Shown piece by piece: positions 25,539 to 35,178 of a DNA stretch of 64,000 nt; position 1 is the first letter of the stretch, and the number at the start of each line of letters is the position of its first letter. The translations under genes were made by a program, and so were the position numbers. The notes beneath the pieces are model-generated. The model was not told the DNA's origin. It saw only the letters and a list, made by a program, of their open reading frames with translations, and did not search any database. Source of the stretch: Bacillota bacterium (GTDB lineage Bacteria; Bacillota; Clostridia; Oscillospirales; Acutalibacteraceae); the NCBI GenBank assembly GCA_023418995.1, contig JAEZYP010000047.1:1-64000 (forward strand), read 5' to 3'.

Positions 25539-27119
25539 TTGAGCGTAGATAAAGTATCTGTTTTACCCATTCTTATACCCATTCTTATAATTATGCTAAT
25601 CTGCATAGTTATTGTCGGCGTAGTTGCTTTCTGGGTCGGCTTTCGTCATAGAAAAAAGCAAGCGGAGTTCACCATTGGCTCTGCTGAGCAGGAAGCCAAA
25701 CGGATTGTCAGTGACGCGATTAAATCTTCGGAAGCCAGAAAGAAAGAAGCGGTTCTGGAAGGCAAGGATGAGATTCACCGCCTAAGAAACGAATCAGAGC
25801 GCGAACTCAACGAGAGAAGAAAAGAAGTGCAGCGTCAGGAACGCCGAATTCAACAAAAAGAAGAAACCCTTGATAAGAAAACTGAGAGTCTGGAAGCTAA
25901 GGAAGAGATTTTGACCAATAAGATTAAAATGGCGGATGAGCGGCTTTCTGAAGCAGAAGCGGTCAAAAAAAGCCAATTTGATATGTTGGAGCGAATTTCC
26001 GGTTTTACGGTGGAGCAAGCAAAGGATTACCTGTTGAAGAATCTGGAAAACGAGCTCGTTCACGAGAAGGCTGTCAAGCTGATGGAATTTGAACAGCAGA
26101 CACGAGAGGACGCAGACAAAACCGCCAGAGAAGTCATTTCGATGGCTATTCAGCGTTGTGCCGCCGACCATGTTGCGGAAGCGACTATTTCCGTTGTTCC
26201 ATTGCCGAACGACGAAATGAAGGGGCGGATTATCGGGCGCGAAGGCAGAAACATCCGGGCAATCGAAACCATGACCGGAGTTGACCTTATTATTGACGAC
26301 ACACCCGAAGCGATTACATTATCCAGCTTTGAGCCGGTACGGCGCGAGGTTGCGCGTATTGCCCTGGAGCATTTGATTGCGGACGGCCGGATACATCCTG
26401 CGAGAATTGAAGAAATGATCGATAAAGCGCGCCGTGAGGTGGACGCCACCATTAAGCAAGAGGGTGAGCGCGCCGTTATAGAAGCCGGAGTGAATGGAAT
26501 TCATCCGGAGCTTGTAAAACTTCTGGGTCGGTTGCGTTACCGCACCAGTTACGGACAGAACGTTTTGAATCATTCGCTGGAGGTTGCTTATTTATCCGGT
26601 GTGATGGCGTCGGAGCTGGGGCTGGATCCGACAATCGCACGAAGAGCCGGTTTGCTGCATGATATCGGCAAGTCGCTCGATCATGAAATTGAAGGTTCCC
26701 ATGTTGACATTGGCGTCGATATGGCTCGCAAATACAAAGAAAGCGAAACCGTTATCCACGCAATTCAGGCACACCACGGCGACGTGGAAGCGAAAACGGT
26801 CATTGCCTGCATTGTTCAGGCGGCTGACGCGATTTCTGCCGCAAGGCCGGGGGCCAGAAGAGAAAATCTCGAAAACTACATTAAGCGTCTGGAAAAGCTC
26901 GAAGAGGTTGCATCGTCATTTGACGGAGTGGAGCGTTGCTTTGCCATTCAGGCAGGCCGGGAAATCCGCGTAATGGTGAAGCCTGAAATCATTACAGATG
27001 ATAAAATGGTAATTCTAGCGCGCGATATCTGTAACAAGATTGAGAGCGATTTGGAATATCCCGGGCAGATCAAGGTTAATATAATCCGAGAAAGCCGCGC
27101 AATTGAATACGCAAAATAA
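25539..27119 (+). CDS. rny: ribonuclease Y
   Basis: Membrane-anchored endoribonuclease of 526 residues that initiates mRNA decay in Firmicutes. Order: N-terminal membrane helix (LILIPILIIMLICIVIVGVVA region), a long charged coiled coil to about residue 210, a KH domain with GRIIGREGRNIRAIE, and an HD domain with LLHDIGKSLDHE and the later HHGDVE. The TTG at 25539 has AAGGAGG 9 bases upstream and fits the family N-terminus. The longer ATG frame from 25494 has no SD. Confidence 0.95.
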   Translation: MSVDKVSVLPILIPILIIMLICIVIVGVVAFWVGFRHRKKQAEFTIGSAEQEAKRIVSDAIKSSEARKKEAVLEGKDEIHRLRNESERELNERRKEVQRQERRIQQKEETLDKKTESLEAKEEILTNKIKMADERLSEAEAVKKSQFDMLERISGFTVEQAKDYLLKNLENELVHEKAVKLMEFEQQTREDADKTAREVISMAIQRCAADHVAEATISVVPLPNDEMKGRIIGREGRNIRAIETMTGVDLIIDDTPEAITLSSFEPVRREVARIALEHLIADGRIHPARIEEMIDKARREVDATIKQEGERAVIEAGVNGIHPELVKLLGRLRYRTSYGQNVLNHSLEVAYLSGVMASELGLDPTIARRAGLLHDIGKSLDHEIEGSHVDIGVDMARKYKESETVIHAIQAHHGDVEAKTVIACIVQAADAISAARPGARRENLENYIKRLEKLEEVASSFDGVERCFAIQAGREIRVMVKPEIITDDKMVILARDICNKIESDLEYPGQIKVNIIRESRAIEYAK

Positions 27120-27179
27120 GCGGAAGACGGATTAGCGTTGAACCCTGACCGAAGTTCTGCACAACAAAGGTATTATTTT

Positions 27180-27211
27180 GGGGAACGGCTTAGCTGTTCC
27201 CCTTTTGTTTT
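27180..27211 (+). terminator. terminator after rny
   Basis: GGGGAAC pairs with GTTCCCC around a small inner hairpin and is followed by TTTTGTTTT. Read-through into ymdB is still possible because ymdB starts 57 bases later. Confidence 0.8.
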
Positions 27212-27267
27212 AAAAAAGATTGCACCCTGCCCTTTCCGGCAATTTTGGGGATTGAGAGGACTTCGTC

Positions 27268-28047
27268 ATGAGAATAATGGCAATCGGAGATGTTGTCGGC
27301 AGTATTGGCTGCCGCTTTCTGAGGGAGCAGCTTCCGCGGCTGAAAAAGCTAAAAAAAATTGATTTGGTCATCGCAAACGGTGAAAATTCGGCGGACGGCA
27401 ACGGCATTACCCCAGTTTCGGCACAGTTTTTGCTGGACAGCGGTGTAGATGTGATTACCACGGGCAATCACTGCTTTCGCAGAAAAGAAAGCTACGAGCT
27501 GTATGATTCAAGCGAAAACCTGATCCGTCCGGCTAATTTTCCACCTTCGGCGCCGGGCAGGGGTTTTTGTGTTGTGGATATGGGCAGAATACAGGTAGGC
27601 GTCGTAAACCTGATGGGCGTCGTTTATATGGAGAGCATGGAGTCCCCCTTCGATACCGCTGACAGGCTGCTTGCCGCCGGTTTGCCGAAAATTACGCTGA
27701 TTGACTTTCACGCGGAGGCAACCGGAGAAAAACGCTCTCTCGCCTATTATCTGGACGGCCGGGTCTCCGCCGTCTTTGGAACCCACACCCATGTGCAAAC
27801 TGCGGATGAGGGCGTTCTGCCAGATGGCACGGGTTATATTTCAGACCTGGGCATGACCGGCCCGGTAAACTCGGTTCTGGGTGTAAAGCCGGAGCTGGTG
27901 ATTCAGAAAATGAGGACCAAAATGCCGGTTCGCTTTGACCTTGCCGACGGGTTTTGCCGTATGGAATGCGCGGTATTCGACATTGATGAAAAGACGGGAA
28001 GAGCCGTATCGTCAGAGCGCCTGCAAATACTTGAGCAGGCAAAATAA
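27268..28047 (+). CDS. ymdB: YmdB-type metallophosphoesterase
   Basis: Protein of 259 residues of the calcineurin-like phosphodiesterase subfamily that includes B. subtilis YmdB, a cyclic-nucleotide phosphodiesterase affecting biofilm and motility choices. Metal motifs: AIGDVVGSIG (Asp), VIANGENSADG (Asn), TTGNHCF (Asn-His), LIDFHAEATGEK (His) and GTHTHVQTAD (His pair). It follows rny as in Bacillus, which supports the assignment. Confidence 0.93.
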   Translation: MRIMAIGDVVGSIGCRFLREQLPRLKKLKKIDLVIANGENSADGNGITPVSAQFLLDSGVDVITTGNHCFRRKESYELYDSSENLIRPANFPPSAPGRGFCVVDMGRIQVGVVNLMGVVYMESMESPFDTADRLLAAGLPKITLIDFHAEATGEKRSLAYYLDGRVSAVFGTHTHVQTADEGVLPDGTGYISDLGMTGPVNSVLGVKPELVIQKMRTKMPVRFDLADGFCRMECAVFDIDEKTGRAVSSERLQILEQAK

Positions 28048-28183
28048 CGAGACTGTAGCCAACTTTGTTCTCTGTTGCTGATTTTTACAACATTGAAGGC
28101 TCCAATTTGCAAATAGTACTTGCAAAACGTTGCATTTCGTTCTATGATGATACTAAAATAAGATATGGTCTGGAGGATAGCCT

Positions 28184-28444
28184 ATGGAAGTGTTAAAAGT
28201 ATCGTCGAAGTCAGCCCCCCACTCCGTAGCGGGGGCAATTGCAGGTGTGGTTCGTGAAACCGGTTCCGTGGAATTACAGGCTGTCGGCGCAGGAGCCGCC
28301 AATCAGGCTATTAAGGCCATAGCAATCGCAAGGGGGTACCTTGCGCCTGCCGGTATCGATATTATCTGTATTCCGGCCTTTGCCAGCGTGACCATTGACG
28401 ACGAGGAGCGTACCGCAATCAAGTTCATCGTTGAAAAAAGATAA
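28184..28444 (+). CDS. spoVS: stage V sporulation protein S
   Basis: SpoVS of 86 residues, reading MEVLKVSSKSAPHSVAGAIA then GAGAANQAIKAIAIARGYLA and ending in DDEERTAIKFIVEKR. In Bacillus it is needed for normal septation-to-engulfment progress and coat assembly; Alba-like fold. It follows rny-ymdB as in Bacillus. GGAGG lies 8 bases before the ATG. Confidence 0.95.
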   Translation: MEVLKVSSKSAPHSVAGAIAGVVRETGSVELQAVGAGAANQAIKAIAIARGYLAPAGIDIICIPAFASVTIDDEERTAIKFIVEKR

Positions 28445-28456
28445 TCCTGCCCGCCT

Positions 28457-28498
28457 AAAAATCCTCACGGTTCCGTGGGGATTTTGTTTGCTTTTTTG
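28457..28498 (+). terminator. terminator of spoVS
   Basis: AAAATCCTCACGG pairs with CCGTGGGGATTTT around TT, followed by GTTTGCTTTTTTG. Confidence 0.8.
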
Positions 28499-28625
28499 TC
28501 CCTTTTTCGAGGGGTTATTTTTAGATTGAATCTGCTATCAGTCTATGTTATAATAAAATAATGAAAATTATGGGTGAAAGCAGGCATTTTTACCACAAAC
28601 GTTAAATCGAGGGAGTGCAGAACAA

Positions 28626-30293
28626 GTGATAAATGGAACTGACCTGAGAGACGCTATGATTTCAGGCGCTAATAATATTCTGAAACACAAAACATCCGTT
28701 GACGAACTCAACATTTTTCCGGTACCGGACGGCGATACCGGAACCAATATGTCTATGACGATGAGCGCGGCCACCCGCGAACTTGCCAAGAGTGACAGCA
28801 CAGTTGCATCTGAAGTGGCGCACACCGCCGCTTCTGCCCTGCTTCGCGGAGCAAGAGGCAACTCCGGTGTTATTCTTTCCCTTTTGTTCCGTGGGTTTTC
28901 AAAGGGATTGGAAGGAATGACGGAAGCGAACGGCTCTGACCTGGCAAACGCGCTGGGAATTGGGGTGGAGGCGGCCTATAAGGCCGTGATGAAGCCGACC
29001 GAAGGCACGATTCTCACCGTTTCGCGCGTAGCCAGCGAGAAAGGCAAAGCCGCTGCCGCAGTCAACGACGATGTAGTATATGTATGGGACGCAATCTGCA
29101 AGGGTGCCAGGGAGGCGCTGGAAACCACTCCCGAGCTGCTTCCCGTTTTAAAAAAAGCCGGCGTGGTAGACGCGGGCGGAAAAGGTCTGTGCTATATTCT
29201 TGAGGGAATGATGAGTGTATTCAGAGATCACATCATTCTTGCAAATGACGGGGAAGTATCCGGCGAAGCCGACGTGGGCGGAGACTATTTCAGCAATGCC
29301 GCCGCTGAATTCGACGAGGTTATCAATTTCACTTATTGCACGGAATTCATCGTAGGCCGTGACACCGAATGTGCAAAAGAACCGCAGGAGCTGCGTTCCT
29401 TCCTCGAGACTGTCGGCGACTGCGTAGTTGTGGTGGATGACGAAGAAATTATAAAGATTCACGTTCATACCGACAATCCCGGCGACGCCTTGCAGGCCGG
29501 CTTAACCTTCGGGCAGCTTTTGACCGTGAAGATCGAAAACATGAAGGAGCAGCACCGAAAAGCGGCAGAAGCGAATGAGGAGGCCAAGGCGAAAGCCGCC
29601 GCCGTCCCTTTAGCTCCCGCTGACCCCGTGGAGGAAATCGGGTTTGTTTCAGTAGCCGCCGGCGAAGGGCTGAAAACACTCTTTACAGACCTTGGCTGCG
29701 CGCATGTTGTCAGCGGAGGGCAAACAATGAACCCGAGCACCAACGATATTTTAGCCGCCGTGATGGCCACACCGGCCAAAACGGTACTGGTTCTGCCAAA
29801 CAATAAAAACATCATTATGGCTGCTGAGCAAACCATTCCTCTTGTAAACGACCGAAAGGTAATCGTATTACCCACCAGAACCATCCCTCAGGGTCTTTCC
29901 GCAATGCTGGCCTATGACCCGGATTCTTCCACAGAAACCAATACGGTAAATATGATAGAGGCCGCTTCAGGTGTTTCCACCGGCTCCGTAACCTTTGCCG
30001 CCCGTGATTCCGAGTTCGGCGGGCACAAAATTAAGCAGGGCGATATTCTCGGCCTGAATAACGGAAAGCTGGAGCTCATTGAGCGAGATGTAGTCCACAC
30101 CTGTAATAAGCTTACAAAAGCAATGATTACGCGTTCTACATCCTTCATTACAATTATTTATGGTGCGGAGGTTACCGAAGCACAGGCAAACGATGCATAT
30201 AACCGCATTAAGAGCAAGCTGAACAGCGATATTGAGGTGACTCTGGTAAACGGCGGTCAGCCGGTTTATTACTTCATTATTTCTGTGGAATAA
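28626..30293 (+). CDS. fakA: DAK2-domain protein, fatty acid kinase FakA/YloV-like
   Basis: Protein of 555 residues. The N-terminal DhaL/DAK2 ATP-binding domain has PVPDGDTGTNMSMTM and LLRGARGNSGVILS; a middle domain and a C-terminal DegV-like portion (FKT-rich in VVVDDEEIIKIHVHT and later) complete the FakA layout. In Staphylococcus FakA phosphorylates fatty acids bound to FakB (DegV proteins) to feed phospholipid synthesis. The GTG start has GAGGGAG about 9 bases upstream. Usually an asp23-like gene precedes it; none is seen here. Confidence 0.9.
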   Translation: MINGTDLRDAMISGANNILKHKTSVDELNIFPVPDGDTGTNMSMTMSAATRELAKSDSTVASEVAHTAASALLRGARGNSGVILSLLFRGFSKGLEGMTEANGSDLANALGIGVEAAYKAVMKPTEGTILTVSRVASEKGKAAAAVNDDVVYVWDAICKGAREALETTPELLPVLKKAGVVDAGGKGLCYILEGMMSVFRDHIILANDGEVSGEADVGGDYFSNAAAEFDEVINFTYCTEFIVGRDTECAKEPQELRSFLETVGDCVVVVDDEEIIKIHVHTDNPGDALQAGLTFGQLLTVKIENMKEQHRKAAEANEEAKAKAAAVPLAPADPVEEIGFVSVAAGEGLKTLFTDLGCAHVVSGGQTMNPSTNDILAAVMATPAKTVLVLPNNKNIIMAAEQTIPLVNDRKVIVLPTRTIPQGLSAMLAYDPDSSTETNTVNMIEAASGVSTGSVTFAARDSEFGGHKIKQGDILGLNNGKLELIERDVVHTCNKLTKAMITRSTSFITIIYGAEVTEAQANDAYNRIKSKLNSDIEVTLVNGGQPVYYFIISVE

Positions 30294-30322
30294 ACAGTTA
30301 TTTGATGAATTTATATAAAAAT

Positions 30323-30352
30323 TAAGTCCCCCGCCATTGGCGGGGGACTTAT
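30323..30352. other. strong hairpin between fakA and recG
   Basis: AAGTCCCCCGCCA / TGGCGGGGGACTT, 12 bp with a 2-4 base loop. The T-rich side is on the minus strand, so on the plus strand it is a stable hairpin without a clean U-tract; it may still block or stabilise the transcript. Confidence 0.6.
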
Positions 30353-30399
30353 GCTAACCGGATATCTGAAATACTTATAGGTCGGGCGGTGCAATAGCA

Positions 30400-32430
30400 A
30401 TGAGTTCCTTATTTGAACGCGATATTCAGACGTTAAAGGGCGTAGGTGAAAAGCGTGCGGGGCTGTTTCGCAAGCTCGGCGCGCCAACCATCGGCGCTTT
30501 GCTGCGCATTTATCCCCGCGCTTACGAGGATTTAAGCCATCCATATCCCATAAAGGAAGCACCGCTGAACGAGCCGTGTGCCATCCGCGCTACTGTTTCC
30601 GCTCCGGTAAAGGAGGTCCGAATCCGCAGCGGAATGATGCTCAGCAAGGTTACCGTTACCGACGGTCTAACGGATATGGAGCTTACGTATTTCAATAATC
30701 CTTATATTAAATCCATGCTGAAAGAGGACGAAGAATATATTTTCTATGGAAAAGTAAACGCTAACTTCTTAAAGAGGGAAATGAGCGTACCTGAATTTAT
30801 CAAAGCAGAAGACTGCCTCCCCGTACGTCCGGTTTATCGGCAGACGGAGGGATTGAGCAGTAAAATGATGGGCAATGCGGTACTGAACGCGTTTTCGCTG
30901 CTGCCGGATATAATCCGTGACCCGATTCCGCAGGAAATCCGGCAGGATTATGAACTCTGCCATCTCCGGTTTGCGTTGAAGAATATCCATTTTCCCAAAA
31001 ATATGGAGAGCGTGGAAATTGCGCGCAAGCGCCTGATTTTTGAGGAGCTTCTCGTTTTGCAGCTCGGTCTGCTCCGCCTAAAAGGGCGCAGTCGTGAAAA
31101 AAGCGATTATGTGCTGAGCTGTGACCGTTCCGAGGAATTTTTTGCCCTGCTGCCGTTCCAGCCGACAAAAGCACAGCGCAGGGCCGTAAAGGAGGCAACC
31201 GCGGATATGATGGGCGGATGCCCGATGAACCGCCTGATTCAGGGAGATGTAGGCTCGGGCAAAACAGCGGTTGCCGCGGCCCTCTGCTATTCCTGCATAA
31301 AAGGCGGAATGCAGGCTGCCCTGATGGCGCCAACCGAAATTCTGGCACGGCAGCATTACGAATCCCTGTCTCAACTATTAACCGGCACCGGTATAAAAAC
31401 CGCACTTCTGACCGGCTCCATGCCGGCCGTTAAAAAACATGCCTCACTGAAAGCACTGCAATGCGGCGAAATTCAGCTGATGATCGGCACGCACGCCTTA
31501 CTTTCGGAAGGGGTAAGCTTTCAGCGGCTTGGACTTGTGATCACCGACGAGCAGCACCGGTTCGGGGTTGCACAGCGCACCGCGCTCATGCAGAAAGGCG
31601 ATCATCCGCATATGCTCGTTATGAGTGCCACACCCATTCCGCGCACGCTGGCGCTTATGCTTTACGGCGACCTGGATATCTCTGTTCTGGACGAACTGCC
31701 GCCCGGCAGACAAAAGATTGAAACCTATGCTGTTTCAAGCGATAAACGGCACCGCGCGTTAAACTATGTCAAAAAGCATCTGAACGCAGGAAGGCAATGC
31801 TACATGATTTGCCCGATGATCGATGAGGGCGTTAACGATATGGCCAGCGTAATTCAGTACGCGGAACAGTTGAAAAAGGAATGGCTCCCCGGCTATTCCG
31901 TCGGTATTCTGCACGGAAAAATGAAACCCAAGGAAAAGGAAGCCGTCATGTTCGAATTCTCGCAGGGCAGGCTCTGCGTTCTGGTCTCTACGACCGTTGT
32001 CGAGGTAGGCGTGGACGTCCCGAACGCGGTAATCATGCTGATAGAAAACGCGGAGCGGTACGGACTCTCCCAGCTTCATCAGCTGCGCGGCAGAGTCGGG
32101 CGCGGAAGTGCAAAATCCACCTGTATCCTGATTTCCGATGCGCAGAACGAAGAAGCTGTGACCAGACTGAATACCATGTGTGAAACAGGCGACGGCTTCC
32201 GCATCGCCGAAATGGATTTAAAGCTGCGCGGGCCCGGCGATTTCTTTGGAAACAAACAACATGGCCTTCCCGACCTGAAAATAGCGGACATGATGAACGA
32301 TATCGACGTGCTAAGACAGGCGCAGGAGGTCGCCCGAAGCATAATCGATCAGGACCCTGCCCTGACAGAACCGGAACACCATGGGCTGCGCGCCGAGGTC
32401 GGTCAGCTCTTCGCGAATATGACGGATTAA
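30400..32430 (+). CDS. recG: ATP-dependent DNA helicase RecG
   Basis: Branch-migrating helicase of 676 residues that remodels stalled replication forks and Holliday junctions. Order: N-terminal helical region with GVGEKRAGLF, the OB-fold wedge domain (about residues 60-160), RecA-like domain 1 with Walker A GDVGSGKTAVAA and ITDEQHRFG (motif II), then domain 2 with VGVDVPNA, QLRGRVGRG and DLKLRGPGDFFG. Length is normal. The gene ends inside a bidirectional terminator shared with sbcC. Confidence 0.96.
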   Translation: MSSLFERDIQTLKGVGEKRAGLFRKLGAPTIGALLRIYPRAYEDLSHPYPIKEAPLNEPCAIRATVSAPVKEVRIRSGMMLSKVTVTDGLTDMELTYFNNPYIKSMLKEDEEYIFYGKVNANFLKREMSVPEFIKAEDCLPVRPVYRQTEGLSSKMMGNAVLNAFSLLPDIIRDPIPQEIRQDYELCHLRFALKNIHFPKNMESVEIARKRLIFEELLVLQLGLLRLKGRSREKSDYVLSCDRSEEFFALLPFQPTKAQRRAVKEATADMMGGCPMNRLIQGDVGSGKTAVAAALCYSCIKGGMQAALMAPTEILARQHYESLSQLLTGTGIKTALLTGSMPAVKKHASLKALQCGEIQLMIGTHALLSEGVSFQRLGLVITDEQHRFGVAQRTALMQKGDHPHMLVMSATPIPRTLALMLYGDLDISVLDELPPGRQKIETYAVSSDKRHRALNYVKKHLNAGRQCYMICPMIDEGVNDMASVIQYAEQLKKEWLPGYSVGILHGKMKPKEKEAVMFEFSQGRLCVLVSTTVVEVGVDVPNAVIMLIENAERYGLSQLHQLRGRVGRGSAKSTCILISDAQNEEAVTRLNTMCETGDGFRIAEMDLKLRGPGDFFGNKQHGLPDLKIADMMNDIDVLRQAQEVARSIIDQDPALTEPEHHGLRAEVGQLFANMTD

Positions 32431-32470
32431 GAAAAGCTCTCCGGTTCACTGCAACCGGAGAGCTTTTCTT
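32429..32470. terminator. bidirectional terminator between recG and sbcC
   Basis: AAGAAAAGCTCTCCGGTT pairs perfectly with AACCGGAGAGCTTTTCTT around a 6-base loop. It overlaps the recG stop codon and serves both converging transcripts. Confidence 0.9.
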
Positions 32471-32472
32471 AA

Positions 32473-35178
32473 TTATCCGCCGTAAACCTCGGCGGTGCTT
32501 CCGCCGTCCGCTCCTTTTGAAACGATGATCTGCGAGGCTATCCGTGTTTTTAACTCGCTGACGTGCGAGATTATTCCAATGGTACGCCCGCTCTGCTGTA
32601 TCTGCAGGAGGGCTTTCATCGCCGTATCCAGCGTTTCCTGGTCAAGTGAGCCGAAGCCCTCGTCGATAAAGATGGAATCCAGATGAACGCTGCCGGAATA
32701 GTTCTGTACCACCTCTGAAAGGCCGAACGCAAGCGAGAGGGAAGCAAGAAACAGTTCGCCGCCCGAAAGCGTCTCCACACTGCGAACACCGCCACTGTGT
32801 GCGTCAAACACCTGCAAATCCAGCCCGCCGAGCGTGTTTCCGCCAGAAGCGCCGTCCAGACGGCTCAGGCTGTAGCGTCCGCTGCTCAGAACAGAGAAGG
32901 TATTGTTCGCGCAGGACAGAATATCATCCAGCATAATTCCAAGCACAAACTGATGGAGCGGTATTTTCAGCCCGGTTTTGCCGGAAAGCATGGCAGCCAG
33001 ACGACTGGTGCGCGCATAGCGCTCCTGCAGACTGTTTCCCTGCTTCGCCAGCTCCGTGAGCTTCTTCAAAGACTTCCGCGCGGATTCCGCGCTTTGCTTC
33101 AGGCTTCCCATTTTCTTCGCCATTTCTCCGCTCTTTTGCTGTGCTCCCCAGAGAATTGCTTTCACCGCCTCAAGGTTCGGTCTCTCCTTCCCTTTCAACT
33201 CCTGCTCCAAAGCTTCCAGTTGCTCCTGCCTGGATTTACACGAGGCCCGGTAATCGTTAATCTCCCTTTCAAGCGTGTCTTCCTGCGTGGGCGAGAAAAC
33301 AACGGAAGAAAAATCGGTGTCCGGCCTCAGCTTCGCCGCGGCAGACTCCGTACGCAACCGCTCTTTTGCGCCCTCTTCGGTTTTCATCGATTCGGCATAA
33401 GCCTTCTCCGCGCTTTCCGCCACCGCAGTTGACGCCGCAAGCGCACTCTGAGACGTGGCGAAGCGTGCTTCCAACTGATCTGCCTGCTCGGCATTCTTTT
33501 TCATCTGATTTTGTACAGAATGTATTTCCTTTTCAATTTTATCCGCATCGTAAAACTCACCAAGGCTTTGCAGCAATTCTTTTTCCGCCGCCCGCTGAGA
33601 AGCGGTCTCCATTTCAATTTCACTGATTTTCGCTTTCCCCTGTTCAAATTTCTGCTGTTCCTTCTGCTGAAGCTTCTCTAGTTCATTTAGTCGCTTTTCA
33701 TATTTTTCCAAAGCCTCTCCAGATTTTTTTGCGTCCGCAAGCTCCGACTGTACCGCTTCCAGCTGCTCGCTTTGCTTTGCGGGAACGGGATGGTGTACGG
33801 AACCGCAGACCGGACAAGGCCCCCCCTCCCGCAAACCGGTCGCCAGCGCGGCGGCTGCGTCGCTTTGCAGCATCGCCTGCACCTGAGCCATAAGCTGAGG
33901 CAGGTGCAGGTACTTTTCCTGTGCCTGCCGAATATATTCCACCCCTTTTTGGCAGCGCTCCTGCGCGTCCTTGAGGGATGCCGCCGACTGCTCCTGAAAG
34001 CGATTCCGCTCCGCCAGAATTGCCTCATCTTCCTTCAGGCAAGCCCTAATCTTCTTTAACCGCTGTGCCCCCACACGGGCAGTATCCAGCTGCGTAAAGG
34101 TCTGCGCCAGAATGGTTGCGGCTTCTCTGTGTTTTTTTGCCTGAGGTACCTGTTCCGATGCTGTCCGATACTCCTCCTGCGCCAATTCCTTTGTCCTTTT
34201 TGCGTTTTCCAGTCGCCTTTGCTTTTCTGAAAGATCCCGGTGGGCAGCTTGATACGCAGTGTAGTATGGAATTACGTTCCCGGCTAGGCGGCTCAGCTTC
34301 AAGCTCTCCGTTTTTCGGCCGATCTCTTCCTCCTGCTTTTTCAGGCTCAACAATTCGGTCCGCAAAGCTTCTGCCCTCTCGAATTTACGAGTCAGCTCCA
34401 GAGCGGCGTTGAATTCCGAATTGTAATGCTCCAGCTCCTTTTGCAGCAAAGCATACCGGATTCCCTCTGCTTCCAGACATTGCTCTGTATCCAGACATTT
34501 TTCTTCCAGCTGCTCGGCTGTTTCCGCCTCTTCCCGCTCCAAAATCAATTTTTTCGCGGCAGACAGCTCCCCTGCCTGCTGCTGGAGTCCGTCAGCCATC
34601 TTTTTCAGAATCAGCGTTACCTTTGCCCACTGCTCGGTGGCGAAAAGTGTTTGGAACATTTGCGCTTTATCACGCGAGCTGGCGAGCAGCAGCTTTAAAA
34701 AATCTCCCTGCGGAAGCACCATCACCTGTGAGAACTGTTCGCAGGTGAGTCCCAGAAGCCTTTCCGCCCGCTCGCGCACCTTGGATTCCGCGCCGGTAAG
34801 CAGCAGCTCCCAATTCCCGGCGTTCCTGCGGTAGCAGCTGTGCTCCTCCCGGGTTTTGAGCGCACCCGTTCCCCGCGCGGCATACCGCTGCTGCAAACGA
34901 TAAAAGCGGTAGGTTTCCCCGCCCAAAGAAAAGACAAAGTCCACCATCGTTTCCGCTTCCTGCTTCGCCGCCGCGCAAACCATACTGCTCCAGCTCCTGC
35001 GGCCCCCGGTCGCCTTGCAGTACAGCGCGAAGCACATCGCATCCAGAATCGTTGTTTTTCCTCCGCCGGTAGCACCGGTAATTAAAAAGAGGGGGTTCTC
35101 CCCCAGCTTTGTAAAATCAACGGTGGTACGTCTGAGATAGCAGCCAAACGCCTGCATGGTAATTTGTATCGGCTTCAT
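32473..35178 (-). CDS. sbcC: exonuclease SbcCD subunit C (Rad50-like ATPase)
   Basis: SMC-like ATPase of 901 residues. Walker A ITGATGGGKTTILDAM is near the N-terminus, the coiled coils span about residues 190-740, the zinc hook is CPVCGSVHHP near residue 455, and the C-terminal head carries LSGGELFLASLSLAFGLSE and IFIDEGFGSLD. With SbcD it cleaves DNA hairpins and ends blocked by proteins. Translation overlaps sbcD by 4 bases. Some shadow frames in the coiled coil were ignored. Confidence 0.95.
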   Translation of the reverse strand: MKPIQITMQAFGCYLRRTTVDFTKLGENPLFLITGATGGGKTTILDAMCFALYCKATGGRRSWSSMVCAAAKQEAETMVDFVFSLGGETYRFYRLQQRYAARGTGALKTREEHSCYRRNAGNWELLLTGAESKVRERAERLLGLTCEQFSQVMVLPQGDFLKLLLASSRDKAQMFQTLFATEQWAKVTLILKKMADGLQQQAGELSAAKKLILEREEAETAEQLEEKCLDTEQCLEAEGIRYALLQKELEHYNSEFNAALELTRKFERAEALRTELLSLKKQEEEIGRKTESLKLSRLAGNVIPYYTAYQAAHRDLSEKQRRLENAKRTKELAQEEYRTASEQVPQAKKHREAATILAQTFTQLDTARVGAQRLKKIRACLKEDEAILAERNRFQEQSAASLKDAQERCQKGVEYIRQAQEKYLHLPQLMAQVQAMLQSDAAAALATGLREGGPCPVCGSVHHPVPAKQSEQLEAVQSELADAKKSGEALEKYEKRLNELEKLQQKEQQKFEQGKAKISEIEMETASQRAAEKELLQSLGEFYDADKIEKEIHSVQNQMKKNAEQADQLEARFATSQSALAASTAVAESAEKAYAESMKTEEGAKERLRTESAAAKLRPDTDFSSVVFSPTQEDTLEREINDYRASCKSRQEQLEALEQELKGKERPNLEAVKAILWGAQQKSGEMAKKMGSLKQSAESARKSLKKLTELAKQGNSLQERYARTSRLAAMLSGKTGLKIPLHQFVLGIMLDDILSCANNTFSVLSSGRYSLSRLDGASGGNTLGGLDLQVFDAHSGGVRSVETLSGGELFLASLSLAFGLSEVVQNYSGSVHLDSIFIDEGFGSLDQETLDTAMKALLQIQQSGRTIGIISHVSELKTRIASQIIVSKGADGGSTAEVYGG

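Noticed and set aside
28461..29884. Several antisense frames over the DAK2-domain gene
   Set aside because: Shadows of a strongly supported gene with complete domains.
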